DNA of 64,000 nucleotides, from the NCBI RefSeq assembly GCF_030687715.1, contig NZ_CP117445.1:5914501-5978500 (forward strand). The letters are read 5' to 3'. This document shows, piece by piece, positions 7,660 to 17,118 of the stretch (within the stretch, counting starts at the first letter, position 1; each line of letters opens with the position of its first letter). The notes under the pieces were generated by a model that made no database searches, was not told the origin of the DNA, and worked only from the letters and a program-made list of their open reading frames with translations. This DNA is from Pseudomonas sp. FP2196. Its GTDB lineage: Bacteria; Pseudomonadota; Gammaproteobacteria; Pseudomonadales; Pseudomonadaceae. A program made the position numbers and the translations under genes.

Positions 7660-10533
7660 TCAGCGGTAATCGTCCACGGGGACACAAGCGCAAAACAGAT
7701 TACGATCCCCATAAACGTTATCCACCCGATTCACCGCCGGCCAGTACTTGTGGGCCTTGGTGTGCGCATCCGGCGTGATGCCCTGCTCGATGCTGTAAGG
7801 CCGCTCCCAGACTCCGGTGACATCCGCCAACGTGTGCGGCGCGCGTTTTAGCGGATTGTCTTCCGCCGGCCAGTTGCCGTTCTGAACTTCGGTGATTTCC
7901 GCACGAATGCTCAACATGGCACCGATGAACCGATCCAGTTCAGCCTTGGATTCACTCTCCGTCGGTTCGACCATCAATGTCCCCGGCACCGGGAATGACA
8001 TGGTCGGCGCATGGAAACCGTAATCCATCAAACGCTTGGCGACGTCCTCTTCGCTGATGCCGGTCTGTGCCTTCAACGGCCGCAGATCGAGGATGCATTC
8101 ATGCGCCACCCGCCCGTTGCGCCCGGTATACAACACGGGAAACGCACCGGATAAATGCTGCGCCAGGTAGTTCGCCGCCAGAATCGCCACTTCACTGGCG
8201 TCCGCCAGTTGCGGCCCCATCATGGCGATGTACATCCAGCTGATCGGCAGAATACTTGCGCTGCCCCACGGCGCTGCGCTGACTGCGCCGTTCTGCGCCA
8301 GCGGTCCATCGATCGGTACCACCGGATGATTAGCGACGAACGGTGCGAGATGCGCGCGGACCCCGATCGGCCCCATGCCCGGCCCGCCGCCGCCATGGGG
8401 AATACAGAAAGTCTTGTGCAAATTCATGTGCGAGACGTCGGCGCCGATGTCCGCCGGCCGCGCCAGCCCGACCTGCGCGTTCAGGTTGGCGCCGTCCATG
8501 TAAACCTGACCGCCGTGCTGGTGGATAACCTCGCAGATTTCGCTGATGCCCTCCTCGTACACACCGTGGGTCGATGGATAGGTCGCCATCAGGCACGACA
8601 ACCTGGCCCCGGCCTCGGCGGCTTTGGCCTTCAAATCTTCCAGATCAACGTTGCCCGCGTCATCGCACTCGACAATCACCACACGCATCCCCGCCATCTG
8701 CGCCGAGGCCGGATTGGTGCCGTGCGCTGACGACGGAATCAGGCAGATGTCCCGCGTACCCTGCTGGCGGCTCTCGTGATATTTGCGGATCGCCAGCAGC
8801 CCGGCGTACTCACCCTGCGCGCCGGAGTTGGGCTGCATGCAAATCGCATCGAACCCGGTGATCGCGCACAGCCAGCGCTCCAGTTCTTCGATCATCAAGG
8901 TGTAACCGACCGCCTGCTCTCGCGGCGCAAACGGGTGCAGATTGGCGAACTGCGGCCAGGTGATCGGGATCATCTCGCTGGTGGCGTTGAGCTTCATAGT
9001 GCAGGAGCCCAGCGGAATCATCGACTGGTTGAGCGCCAGATCCTTGTTCTCCAATTGCTTTAGGTAACGCAGCATCTCGGTTTCGCTGTGATGGGCGTTG
9101 AACACCGGATGGCGCAGATAAGGTGTCTTGCGCTGGAGGTTTTCGGGAATGCCGCAAACCAATGCTTCAGCGTCGAGATCCTCGACGATCAACCCATGAT
9201 CGGCACCGAGCAGCACATCAAAGAGTTTCGCCACAGTACTTTCATCACAGGCTTCATCGAGGCTCAGGCCGACTCGACCACGTCCGAGAATCCTCAGATT
9301 GATCTGCGCGGCTTGGGCACTTTCGATGATCGCGGTTTGCGCGCCGCCAACCTCAAGCGTCAGCGTGTCGAAAAACTGAGCGTTGACCCGTTTGATACCT
9401 TGGCGCTCAAGGCCGGCCGCCAGAATGCAGGTCAGTCGATGCACGCGCTGGGCGATGCGTTTCAAGCCTTCCGGCCCGTGATAGACCGCATAAAAACTGG
9501 CGATGTTGGCCAGTAAAACCTGCGCGGTGCAGATGTTCGAATTGGCCTTCTCGCGGCGGATATGTTGCTCGCGGGTTTGCAGGGCCATGCGCAGCGCCAC
9601 GTTGCCCCGAGCGTCTTTCGACACGCCGATGATCCGCCCGGGGATTGCCCGTTTGTATTCCTCGCGACTGGCGAAAAACGCTGCGTGCGGGCCGCCGTAG
9701 CCCATCGGCACGCCGAAGCGTTGTGATGAACCGAACACCACATCCGCACCCAGTTCGCCCGGTGGTGTGAGCAACAGCAAACTCAGTAGATCGGTGGCAA
9801 CACAGGCCAGCGCTTGCTGCGCATGCAAATGATCGATCAATGGCCGCAAATCCCGGATCTCGCCATGGCTGTCAGGATATTGCAGCAGCGCACCGAACAC
9901 TTGGTGCTGCCTCAAGTTATCTACAGCGTCGACGATCACTTCGAAACCGAAGCCTTCGGCGCGGGTCTGCACCACGGAAATGGTCTGTGGATGGCAGTTC
10001 TCATCGACGAAAAACAGATTGCTCTTCGACTTGGCAACGCGCTTGGCCAGCGCCATGGCTTCGGCGGCGGCGGTGGCTTCATCGAGCAGCGAGGCGTTGG
10101 CCAGTTCGAGGCCGGTGAGGTCAATGGTCAGTTGCTGGAAATTCAGCAACGCTTCGAGCCGGCCTTGGGCGATCTCCGGTTGATACGGCGTATACGCGGT
10201 GTACCAACCGGGATTTTCCAACACGTTGCGCAGGATGACAGTCGGCGTCAGGGTGCCGTGGTAGCCCATGCCGATCAGGCTGGTCCAGACCTGATTCTGC
10301 TCGGCATACCTGCGCAGTTTCGCCAGCGCGGCTTGCTCATCCAGCGCTGGCGGCAGTTCCAGTGCGCGATTGAGGCGGATGCCCGGCGGCACCGTTTGCT
10401 CAATCAGTTCAACGCGGCTGCCGATCCCGAGGCTGTCGAGCATCGCCTGCTGCTCGGCGGCATCAGGGCCCAAGTGGCGGCGCAGGAAGGCTTCGGGATC
10501 GCGTAACTGGTTCAGGGACGGCAACTGGGACAT
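7660..10533 (-). CDS. gcvP: Glycine dehydrogenase (decarboxylating), P-protein
   Basis: The 957-residue PLP-dependent P-protein of the glycine cleavage system, the same length as the E. coli enzyme. It decarboxylates glycine and transfers the aminomethyl group to the lipoyl arm of GcvH. The PLP-binding lysine is in [18 protein letters not shown], near residue 707. The two homologous halves of the homodimeric type are both present (N-terminal block [20 protein letters not shown]). The start ATG at 10533 follows GAGAG. It lies downstream of gcvT-gcvH but is separated from gcvH by a terminator and a REPIN, so it may have its own promoter or depend on read-through. Confidence 0.97.
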   Translation of the reverse strand: MSQLPSLNQLRDPEAFLRRHLGPDAAEQQAMLDSLGIGSRVELIEQTVPPGIRLNRALELPPALDEQAALAKLRRYAEQNQVWTSLIGMGYHGTLTPTVILRNVLENPGWYTAYTPYQPEIAQGRLEALLNFQQLTIDLTGLELANASLLDEATAAAEAMALAKRVAKSKSNLFFVDENCHPQTISVVQTRAEGFGFEVIVDAVDNLRQHQVFGALLQYPDSHGEIRDLRPLIDHLHAQQALACVATDLLSLLLLTPPGELGADVVFGSSQRFGVPMGYGGPHAAFFASREEYKRAIPGRIIGVSKDARGNVALRMALQTREQHIRREKANSNICTAQVLLANIASFYAVYHGPEGLKRIAQRVHRLTCILAAGLERQGIKRVNAQFFDTLTLEVGGAQTAIIESAQAAQINLRILGRGRVGLSLDEACDESTVAKLFDVLLGADHGLIVEDLDAEALVCGIPENLQRKTPYLRHPVFNAHHSETEMLRYLKQLENKDLALNQSMIPLGSCTMKLNATSEMIPITWPQFANLHPFAPREQAVGYTLMIEELERWLCAITGFDAICMQPNSGAQGEYAGLLAIRKYHESRQQGTRDICLIPSSAHGTNPASAQMAGMRVVIVECDDAGNVDLEDLKAKAAEAGARLSCLMATYPSTHGVYEEGISEICEVIHQHGGQVYMDGANLNAQVGLARPADIGADVSHMNLHKTFCIPHGGGGPGMGPIGVRAHLAPFVANHPVVPIDGPLAQNGAVSAAPWGSASILPISWMYIAMMGPQLADASEVAILAANYLAQHLSGAFPVLYTGRNGRVAHECILDLRPLKAQTGISEEDVAKRLMDYGFHAPTMSFPVPGTLMVEPTESESKAELDRFIGAMLSIRAEITEVQNGNWPAEDNPLKRAPHTLADVTGVWERPYSIEQGITPDAHTKAHKYWPAVNRVDNVYGDRNLFCACVPVDDYR

Positions 10534-10604
10534 GACGGGCTCTCTCTTGGCTGGCGCTCGGCGTCAATGCAACACGGTCAAACCAGCATAGCAGTGCCCT
10601 TGAA

Positions 10605-10690
10605 GATCAAAAGATCGCAGCCTTCGGCAGCTCCTACAGGGTGAACACCATTCCTGTGCAGGAGCTGTCGAAGGCTGCGATCTTTTGATC
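10605..10690. repeat. REPIN of the GATCGCAGCCTTCGGCAGCTCCTACAG type (copy 1)
   Basis: GATCAAAAGATCGCAGCCTT at 10605 is mirrored by AAGGCTGCGATCTTTTGATC ending at 10690. The two arms enclose the GGCAGCTCCTACAG / AGGAGCTGTCG core. Further copies of this element lie at 14067, 15278, 56013 and 56575. It sits between gcvH and gcvP, upstream of the gcvP start. Confidence 0.85.
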
Positions 10691-10693
10691 CTG

Positions 10694-10721
10694 AAAAAAA
10701 GCCCCGACGAGTCGGGGCTTT
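10694..10721 (-). terminator. Rho-independent terminator after gcvH
   Basis: Read on the minus strand, AAAGCCCCGACTCGTCGGGG is followed by CTTTTTTT, 17 bases after the gcvH stop. It should end the gcvT-gcvH transcript before gcvP. Confidence 0.88.
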
Positions 10722-10737
10722 GGGTATTGCAGGCAAC

Positions 10738-11121
10738 TTACTCGCCGATGGCAGCCTTGTAGCCGGCGGCGTCGAGCAGCTTGTCCAGCTCAGCCTTGTC
10801 GCTAGGCTTCAGTTTGAAGATCCACGCGCCGTATGGGTCGGTGTTCAGCAGCTCCGGCGAAGCACCCAGATTTTCGTTGATCGCGATCACTTCCCCGCTG
10901 ATCGGGGCATAGATATCGGAAGCGGCTTTTACCGACTCGACCACACCGGATTGGTCGCCAGCGGCGAACACCTTGCCAACTTCGGTCAGCTCGACAAACA
11001 CCACATCACCCAGCGCTTCCTGCGCGTGATCGCTGATGCCCACAGTGACGGTGCCGTCGGCTTCCAGACGTGCCCATTCGTGACTTTCGGCAAAACGCAG
11101 GTCGGCAGGGATATCGCTCAT
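10738..11121 (-). CDS. gcvH: Glycine cleavage system H protein
   Basis: A 127-residue lipoyl carrier that shuttles the aminomethyl intermediate between GcvP, GcvT and lipoamide dehydrogenase. The start at 11121 ([20 protein letters not shown]) gives the family's usual length and has GAGGA upstream; a longer frame to 11229 is not needed. The lipoylated lysine is K65 in [17 protein letters not shown]. It lies 47 bases downstream of gcvT and is followed by a terminator. Confidence 0.96.
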   Translation of the reverse strand: MSDIPADLRFAESHEWARLEADGTVTVGISDHAQEALGDVVFVELTEVGKVFAAGDQSGVVESVKAASDIYAPISGEVIAINENLGASPELLNTDPYGAWIFKLKPSDKAELDKLLDAAGYKAAIGE

Positions 11122-11168
11122 CTTCAGTGTCCTCAGGAAATTGTCAGCGGTCGGCCCGCCGGAAAAGG

Positions 11169-12251
11169 TTAGATCAAAGTTTTGCCATGGCGTACGAAGG
11201 TCGGTTTGACCACTCGCACGGGATACCACTTGCCACGGATTTCCACTTCGGCGCGGTCGGCGGTGGCCATCGGAACACGCGCCAGAGCAATCGATTTGCT
11301 TAGCGTAGGAGAGAAACTACCACTGGTGATCTCCCCTTCGCCAACATCGGCGATGCGAACCACCTGATGAGCGCGTAAAACTCCGCGTTCTTCCAGCACC
11401 AGACCGACCAGTTTGTGCGCAACGCCGGCGGCTTTTTCCGCCTCCAGTGCAGCGCGGCCGATGAACTGGCGCGTGGTCGGTTCCCAGGCAATGCTCCAGG
11501 CCATGTTCGAGGCCAACGGCGAAACGTCTTGATGAATGTCCTGACCGTAGAGGTTCATGCCGGCTTCAACCCGCAGGGTGTCGCGGGCACCGAGGCCGAT
11601 CGGGGAAATGCCGGCACCCACCAGATCGTTGAAGAACGCCGGGGCCTGATCAGCCGGCAGGGCGATTTCCAGACCATCTTCACCGGTGTAACCGGTGCGG
11701 GCAATGAACCAGTCGCCGTCGGCGTGGGCTTCGAAAGGCTTGAGGTGCTGGATCAGCGCGGCGCGGGACTGGGTCACCAGTTCGGCTATCTTGTGCCGGG
11801 CCTGCGGCCCCTGAATGGCCAGCATGGCCAGCTCCGAGCGCTCGTGCAATTGCACGTCGAAACCGCCGAGCTGCGCCTGCATCCACGCCAGATCCTGATC
11901 GCGGGTGGAGGCGTTGACCACCAGGCGATAACCGTCGTCGAGGCGGTAGACGATCATGTCGTCGACGATGCCGCCGCGCTCATTGAGCATGGTGCTGTAC
12001 AAAGCACGGCCGGGGCGATGCAGGCGTTCGACGTCGTTGGCCAGCAAATGCTGGAGCCAGGCTTTGGCCTGAGGGCCATCAACGTCGATAACGGTCATAT
12101 GGGAAACATCGAACACCCCGCAATCGCGGCGCACTTCGTGGTGCTCCTCGACCTGCGAGCCGTAATGCAGTGGCATATCCCAACCGCCAAAATCGACCAT
12201 CTTCGCGCCGAGGGCGAGATGCAGGTCATACAGAGGCGTACGCTGTCCCAT
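11169..12251 (-). CDS. gcvT: Aminomethyltransferase, T protein of glycine cleavage
   Basis: A 360-residue tetrahydrofolate-dependent transferase that releases ammonia and forms 5,10-methylene-THF from the GcvH-bound intermediate. It has the N-terminal GCV_T block ([40 protein letters not shown]) and the C-terminal barrel ([18 protein letters not shown]). The ATG at 12251 has a strong AAGGAG ribosome site. It is the first gene of the gcvT-gcvH unit. The 156-base upstream region shows a possible minus-strand -10 (TACAAT) but no recognisable glycine riboswitch. Confidence 0.96.
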   Translation of the reverse strand: MGQRTPLYDLHLALGAKMVDFGGWDMPLHYGSQVEEHHEVRRDCGVFDVSHMTVIDVDGPQAKAWLQHLLANDVERLHRPGRALYSTMLNERGGIVDDMIVYRLDDGYRLVVNASTRDQDLAWMQAQLGGFDVQLHERSELAMLAIQGPQARHKIAELVTQSRAALIQHLKPFEAHADGDWFIARTGYTGEDGLEIALPADQAPAFFNDLVGAGISPIGLGARDTLRVEAGMNLYGQDIHQDVSPLASNMAWSIAWEPTTRQFIGRAALEAEKAAGVAHKLVGLVLEERGVLRAHQVVRIADVGEGEITSGSFSPTLSKSIALARVPMATADRAEVEIRGKWYPVRVVKPTFVRHGKTLI

Positions 12252-12407
12252 GGGTTTCTCCTTCCGGGCGTGGCGAAGGTGCGGACAGCCGCTGTACAGC
12301 GTGAAAGCCCTGTAATAGAAGGCTTTCAGCCAATCTCAGCGAACAGATCTGTCAGACGAACCGCACCGAATGCCGCGCATTGTAGCCGCATGATTCAGGA
12401 CTGACGA

Positions 12408-14024
12408 CTAAGTGTTTCGATGCGCCGAGCGGCGGATCAGGCCAATGACCGGCAATAGTCCGACCAAGACAAGCGTCAATGCCGGCAGCGAAGCCCTCGC
12501 CCACTCGCCTTCGCTGGTCATTTCAAAGATGCGCACCGCCAGCGTGTCCCAGCCAAACGGGCGCATCAGCAGGGTCGCGGGCATTTCCTTGAGCACATCG
12601 ACGAACACCAGCAACGCCGCGCTCAAGGTGCCGGGCAGCAACAGCGGAAGATACACTTTGAAAAACAGTCGCGGCCCACTGACACGCAGGCTACGTGCCG
12701 CTTCGGGCAAAGAGGGCCGTATACGCGCCAGACTGTTTTCCAGCGGGCCATAAGCGACGGCGATAAAGCGCACCAGATACGCCATCAGCAATGCCGCCAG
12801 ACTGCCGAGCAGCAGCGGCTTACCTGCGCCCCCGAGCCAGCCGGAAAGCGGGATTACCAACTCGCGATCCAGATAACTGAACGCCAGCATGATCGACACC
12901 GCCAGCACCGAGCCCGGCAAGGCGTAGCCGAGATTGGCCAGACTGACACCGGAGCGGATCGCCCGGCTCGGCGCCAACCGTCGGGCAAACGCCAACAGCA
13001 ACGCGACGCTGACCGTGATCAGCGCCGCCATGCCGCCCAGATACAAGGTATGCAGGATCAGCCCGGCGTAGCGCTCATCGAGATCTAAGCGCCCGCGCTG
13101 CCAGAACCACACGATCAGTTGCAGCAGCGGAATGACGAAGGCGCAGGCGAACACCAATCCGCACCAACTCATTGCCGCGAACGCCTTGAGCCCGCGCAGG
13201 TGATACAGCGCCTTGACCCGCGGCCGCTCGTTGCTTGCCCGATTGGCGCCACGGGCGCGGCGCTCGCCGTAGAGCACCAGCATCACCACCAGCAGCAACA
13301 GGCTGGCCAGTTGTGCTGCACTCGACAGGCTGAAGAAGCCGTACCAGGTCTTGTAGATCGCGGTGGTGAAGGTGTCGAAGTTGAACACCGAGACCGCGCC
13401 GAAATCCGCGAGGGTTTCCATCAGCGCCAGCGCCACACCCGCACCAATTGCCGGACGCGCCATCGGCAACGCCACACGCCAGAACGCTTGCCACGGTGAC
13501 TGGCCGAGCACCCGTGCGGCTTCCATCAGGCCTTTGCCCTGAGCAAGGAACGCGGTGCGCGCCAGCAGGTAAACGTAGGGATAGAAAACCAGCACCAGCA
13601 CCACAATCACCCCACCGGTGGAGCGTACCCGCGGCAGGCGCAGGCCGGTGCCGAACCATTCGCGCAGCAGGGTTTGCACCGGGCCGGCGAAGTCCAGCAG
13701 GCCGACGAAAACGAAGGCCAGCACGTAAGCAGGGATGGCGAACGGCAGCATCAGTGCCCAGTCGAGCCAGCGTCGCCCGGGGAATTCGCAGAGGCTGGTG
13801 AGCCAGGCGAGGCTGACACCGAGCAGCGTCACACCGACGCCGACGCCGAGGACCAGCGTCAGAGTGTTGCCCAACAGGCGCGGCATCTGGGTTTCCCACA
13901 GGTGCGACCAGATCTGTTGATCGATGGTTTGCCATGAGAGCAACAGAACGCTCAGGGGCAACAGAACCAACGCGGCGATGGCGAAGACGATGGGGTACCA
14001 GCGGCGTTGGGCGGGGTGGGCCAC
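12408..14024 (-). CDS. Ferric iron ABC transporter permease (FbpB/HitB type)
   Basis: A 538-residue double-length inner-membrane permease with about 12 membrane segments. It has two copies of the binding-protein-dependent transport fold, each with an EAA loop (EAARVLGQSPWQAFWRVALP in the first; EAARSLRVSGPRLFFKVYLP in the second). This fused form is typical of Fe3+ importers such as FbpB/SfuB. The start is a GTG at 14024. The binding protein gene lies upstream on the same strand, 134 bases away across a REPIN. No ATPase gene is adjacent; it must be supplied from elsewhere, or the complete operon has been split. Confidence 0.9.
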   Translation of the reverse strand: MAHPAQRRWYPIVFAIAALVLLPLSVLLLSWQTIDQQIWSHLWETQMPRLLGNTLTLVLGVGVGVTLLGVSLAWLTSLCEFPGRRWLDWALMLPFAIPAYVLAFVFVGLLDFAGPVQTLLREWFGTGLRLPRVRSTGGVIVVLVLVFYPYVYLLARTAFLAQGKGLMEAARVLGQSPWQAFWRVALPMARPAIGAGVALALMETLADFGAVSVFNFDTFTTAIYKTWYGFFSLSSAAQLASLLLLVVMLVLYGERRARGANRASNERPRVKALYHLRGLKAFAAMSWCGLVFACAFVIPLLQLIVWFWQRGRLDLDERYAGLILHTLYLGGMAALITVSVALLLAFARRLAPSRAIRSGVSLANLGYALPGSVLAVSIMLAFSYLDRELVIPLSGWLGGAGKPLLLGSLAALLMAYLVRFIAVAYGPLENSLARIRPSLPEAARSLRVSGPRLFFKVYLPLLLPGTLSAALLVFVDVLKEMPATLLMRPFGWDTLAVRIFEMTSEGEWARASLPALTLVLVGLLPVIGLIRRSAHRNT

Positions 14025-14066
14025 TTCGAAGGTCTCGCGGGAAAATCGTGGAGTTTAGAGAAAAAA

Positions 14067-14141
14067 GCAAAAAGATCGCAGCCTTCGGCAGCTCCTACAG
14101 GTGATCTCATGTAGGAGCTGCCGAAGGCTGCGATCTTTTGC
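14067..14141. repeat. REPIN, GATCGCAGCC type (copy 2)
   Basis: GCAAAAAGATCGCAGCCTTC at 14067 and its inverted copy ending GCGATCTTTTGC at 14141 enclose a short loop. It lies between the iron-binding protein and permease genes and may lower downstream expression. Confidence 0.85.
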
Positions 14142-14158
14142 TCTCTACAGCAGCAGAC

Positions 14159-15163
14159 TCAGTTCCAGCCCGCCCGATCCATCATCCGGATCGCCTCGGC
14201 CTGACGCTTGCCCGCCACTTCCACCGGCAAGGTATCGGCAATGAACTTGCCCCACGCCGCCACTTCTTCCGAAGGCGCCACCGTCGGGTTGGCCGGGAAT
14301 TCCTGGTTCACGTCAGCGAAGATTTTCTGCGCTTCGGGCGTGGTCATCCACTCGACCAAAGCCTTGGCCGCTTCAGGGTGCGGTGCATGCTTGGTCAGGC
14401 CGATACCCGACAGGTTGACGTGCACACCACGATCCGCCTGGTTCGGCCAGAACAGTTTCACCGGCAGCTCCGGCTTCTGCTTGTGCAGGCGGCCGTAGTA
14501 GTAAGTGTTGACGATGCCGACATCGCACTGCCCGGCGTTGATCGCTTCCAGCACCGCGACGTCGTCGGAGAACACATCGGTGGACAGGTTGTTGACCCAG
14601 CCCTTGAGGATTTTTTCGGTCTTCTCGGCGCCGTGCACTTCGATCATGGTCGCGGTCAGCGACTGGTTATAGACCTTCTTCGCCGTGCGCAGGCACAGGC
14701 GCCCTTCCCAGTTCTTGTCGGCCAGCGCCTCGTAGGTGGTCAACTCGCCCGGCTTCACGCGCTCGGTGGAATAGGCGATGGTCCGCGCGCGCAGGCTCAG
14801 ACCGGTCCAGGCGTGAGTGGACGAGCGGTATTGCGCGGGAATGTTGGTGTCGATGGTTTTCGAGGTGAACGGCTGAAGGATGCCCATCTGCTCGGCCTGC
14901 CAGAGGTTGCCGGCGTCGACGGTCAGCAGCAGGTCGGCGGTGGCGTTTTCGCCTTCGGCCTTGATCCGCTGCATCAGCGGCGCTTCCTTGTCGGTGATGA
15001 ACTTGATCTTCACCCCGGTTTTTGCGGTGTAGGCATCGAATACCGGTTTGATCAGCTCATCGATGCGCGAGGAGTAAACCACCACCTCGTCGGCGGCCTG
15101 GGCAGTGGTGCTGCCGATCAGGGTCAAGGCCAGTGCGGTCAGAAGACGCTTGGGTGCCAACAT
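14159..15163 (-). CDS. Ferric iron ABC transporter periplasmic binding protein (FbpA/HitA type)
   Basis: A 334-residue periplasmic protein with a signal peptide ([23 protein letters not shown], cleavage near 23). The mature start [20 protein letters not shown] is typical of the iron-binding transferrin-like class 1 proteins. A Tyr run NTYYYGRLH supplies the paired Tyr ligands expected for Fe3+. It feeds the permease gene downstream. A weak Fur-like sequence lies upstream. It could in principle bind a ferric chelate rather than free Fe3+. Confidence 0.9.
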   Translation of the reverse strand: MLAPKRLLTALALTLIGSTTAQAADEVVVYSSRIDELIKPVFDAYTAKTGVKIKFITDKEAPLMQRIKAEGENATADLLLTVDAGNLWQAEQMGILQPFTSKTIDTNIPAQYRSSTHAWTGLSLRARTIAYSTERVKPGELTTYEALADKNWEGRLCLRTAKKVYNQSLTATMIEVHGAEKTEKILKGWVNNLSTDVFSDDVAVLEAINAGQCDVGIVNTYYYGRLHKQKPELPVKLFWPNQADRGVHVNLSGIGLTKHAPHPEAAKALVEWMTTPEAQKIFADVNQEFPANPTVAPSEEVAAWGKFIADTLPVEVAGKRQAEAIRMMDRAGWN

Positions 15164-15196
15164 GGGAGTGGTCTCTCGGTCGGGAAATGTGGGCCA

Positions 15197-15212
15197 AATG
15201 ATAAGGACTCAC
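15197..15212. promoter_or_regulatory. Weak Fur-box-like sequence upstream of the iron-binding protein
   Basis: AATGATAAGGACTCAC matches about 11 of 16 positions of the Fur consensus (AATGATAATCATTATC), 8 of them contiguous. It lies 34 bases upstream of the iron-binding protein start, where a Fur site would be expected. The match is modest. Confidence 0.3.
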
Positions 15213-15277
15213 ATTTACCTTCTCAATCGAACACTTTCCCAAGGAGTTACCAGATGTTGCACAGTGCAGCACTCCCT

Positions 15278-15363
15278 CTGTAGGAGCTGCCGCAGGCTGC
15301 GATCTTTTGATCTGGCTTTTCAGATCAGGATCAAAAGATCGCAGCCTTCGGCAATTCCTACAG
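15278..15363. repeat. REPIN, GATCGCAGCC type (copy 3)
   Basis: CTGTAGGAGCTGCCGCAGGC from 15278 and the inverted GATCGCAGCCTTCGGCAATT ending at 15363 form the arms. It occupies most of the gap between the ubiI-like gene and the iron-binding protein gene; the rest of that gap (15164-15277) holds only the candidate Fur site. Confidence 0.85.
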
Positions 15364-15405
15364 GGGAGTGCATTTCAAATCTGGGAGCGGGCTTCAATGA
15401 AGCTC

Positions 15406-16629
15406 TCAAGGTTTGGCGAGGGCCGGGAGGTCACCGGTCAGGCCCAAGGCCTCACGCACAAACAACGCCTTGGCCTCAGGCATTTGGTCCACCAGCTTCA
15501 ATCCGGCATTACGCAACCAGCGCACCGGCAGCGGGTCAGCCTGGAACAAGCGCTCGAAGCCTTCCATTGCCGCCATCAGCGCCAAATTGTGCGGCATGCG
15601 CCGACGCTCGTAACGGCTCAGCACCTTCACATCCGCCAGTCGCTCGCCACGCTCGGCTGCTTGCAGCAGTACTTGCGCCAGCACCGCCGCATCGAGGAAT
15701 CCAAGGTTCACACCCTGCCCCGCCAACGGGTGAATGGTGTGCGCCGCATCGCCGATCAGCGCCAGCCCTTCGGCCACATAACGCTTGGCGTGACGCTGAC
15801 GCAGCGGCACGCACAGTCGCGGATCAGCGCTGATCACGTCGCCGAGGCGACCTTCGAAGGCGCGCTCCAGCTCGCGGCAGAAGCCCGCCTCATCCAGCTT
15901 CATCAAACGCTCGGCCTCACTCGGCGTGGTCGACCAGACGATCGAACACCAATCCTGCTGCCCGTCGCGTTCCAGCGGCAGAAACGCCAGCGGCCCGTGA
16001 TCGGTAAAGCGCTGCCACGCGGCCATCTGGTGCGGCTTGCTGCTGCGCACGCTGGTGACGATGGCGTGGTGCAGATAATCCCACTCGCGGGTCGCCACGC
16101 CAGTCAGACGACGCACTGCAGAGTTGGCACCATCCGCGGCGATCACCAGCGGCGCGCGCAATGTGCGGCCATCGGCCAGGGTCAGCAGCCAGTCGTCACC
16201 GGAGCGGCGCATCTGTTCCAGGCGCGCGTTGGCCAGCATGCCCAGATCGCAATCATGCAAACGATCGAGCAAGGCATCCTGCACCACGCGGTTTTCGACG
16301 ATATGGCCGAGTACATCGGCATGCACACTGCTCGCCGAGAAGTGAATCTGTCCGGTGCCGCTGCCGTCCCAGACGTGCATGTCGGTGTACGGACTGCTGC
16401 GTCGCTGGGCGATGCCGTCCCATACGCCGAGGCGTTCGAGAATGCGTTGGCTGGCCGCCGACAGCGCACTGACACGCGGCTCAAATGGCGCTTGAGCATC
16501 GAACGGTTTGACGCTCAACGGGCTGCCGTCGAGCAGCAGGACTTCCAGCCCGCTGTCCTGCAACGCCAGCGCCAGGGCGCTGCCGACCATTCCGGCTCCG
16601 ACAATCAGCAGATCTGCGCGCATTTCCAT
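15406..16629 (-). CDS. UbiI/UbiH/VisC family FAD-dependent monooxygenase
   Basis: A 407-residue class A flavin monooxygenase that hydroxylates the ubiquinone precursor ring. It has an N-terminal dinucleotide fold (ADLLIVGAGMVGSALALALQ), a DG motif (LVIAADGANSAVRRL), and the FAD ribityl motif GDAAHTIHPLAGQGVNLGFL. Its place at the end of ygfB-pepP-ubiH matches E. coli ubiI (visC), which performs the C5 hydroxylation, but which ring position is used here is not shown by the sequence. It starts three bases after the stop of the thioesterase gene. Confidence 0.9.
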   Translation of the reverse strand: MEMRADLLIVGAGMVGSALALALQDSGLEVLLLDGSPLSVKPFDAQAPFEPRVSALSAASQRILERLGVWDGIAQRRSSPYTDMHVWDGSGTGQIHFSASSVHADVLGHIVENRVVQDALLDRLHDCDLGMLANARLEQMRRSGDDWLLTLADGRTLRAPLVIAADGANSAVRRLTGVATREWDYLHHAIVTSVRSSKPHQMAAWQRFTDHGPLAFLPLERDGQQDWCSIVWSTTPSEAERLMKLDEAGFCRELERAFEGRLGDVISADPRLCVPLRQRHAKRYVAEGLALIGDAAHTIHPLAGQGVNLGFLDAAVLAQVLLQAAERGERLADVKVLSRYERRRMPHNLALMAAMEGFERLFQADPLPVRWLRNAGLKLVDQMPEAKALFVREALGLTGDLPALAKP

Positions 16630-16632
16630 GCT

Positions 16633-17118
16633 TTAAGCCTGTCTCGCTTGCGGCTTGAGCCGCACGTAAAGGGTTTTACCGACCCGCGCGACAAGGTTGC
16701 CGGCGCCGTCATGAATATCGACCTGCAGCTGCGGCAGGTATTTCTCGCCATTGGCGGTCTGCCGGCGGATCTCGTCGAGCAAGGTCTCGTCGATATTGAA
16801 CCGGGCGAACACCGGGCCTTTGCCCGGCGCAATGAAATCGATGTCGGCGGCCTTGTCCCAGACGATGTAACGCGAGCCGAGATTTTCCATCAGCATCAGC
16901 ATGAAGAACGGATCGACCATCGAGTACAGGCTGCCACCAAACTGGGTGCCGACGTAGTTGCGGTTGTACCAGCCCAGCCCCATCGACACCTGAACGTCGC
17001 GAAAGTCATCGCTGATGTGCCGCACGCGCACACCGGCGCCGAGGTATGGCGGGTAGAACGTCATCACCCAGCGCATCAACCGCGCCTTGCCGAATTTAGC
17101 GGTCAGCCACTTAAGCAT
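16633..17118 (-). CDS. DUF4442 hotdog-fold thioesterase-like protein
   Basis: A 161-residue protein starting MLKWLTAKFGKARLMRWVMT, with its ATG overlapping the last eight bases of ubiH. The central part (NRNYVGTQFGGSLYSMVDPF ... YIVWDKAADIDFIAPGKGPV) fits the DUF4442/YiiD-type hotdog fold of acyl-CoA thioesterases. No catalytic residue can be assigned with certainty. It is inserted between ubiH and the ubiI-like gene, with tight overlaps on both sides, so it is co-translated with ubiquinone enzymes. A role in that pathway is possible but unproven. Confidence 0.78.
   Translation of the reverse strand: MLKWLTAKFGKARLMRWVMTFYPPYLGAGVRVRHISDDFRDVQVSMGLGWYNRNYVGTQFGGSLYSMVDPFFMLMLMENLGSRYIVWDKAADIDFIAPGKGPVFARFNIDETLLDEIRRQTANGEKYLPQLQVDIHDGAGNLVARVGKTLYVRLKPQARQA

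Noticed and set aside
12252..12407. Glycine riboswitch upstream of gcvT
   Set aside because: The conserved glycine aptamer blocks could not be found in either orientation, so regulation must be by another route.
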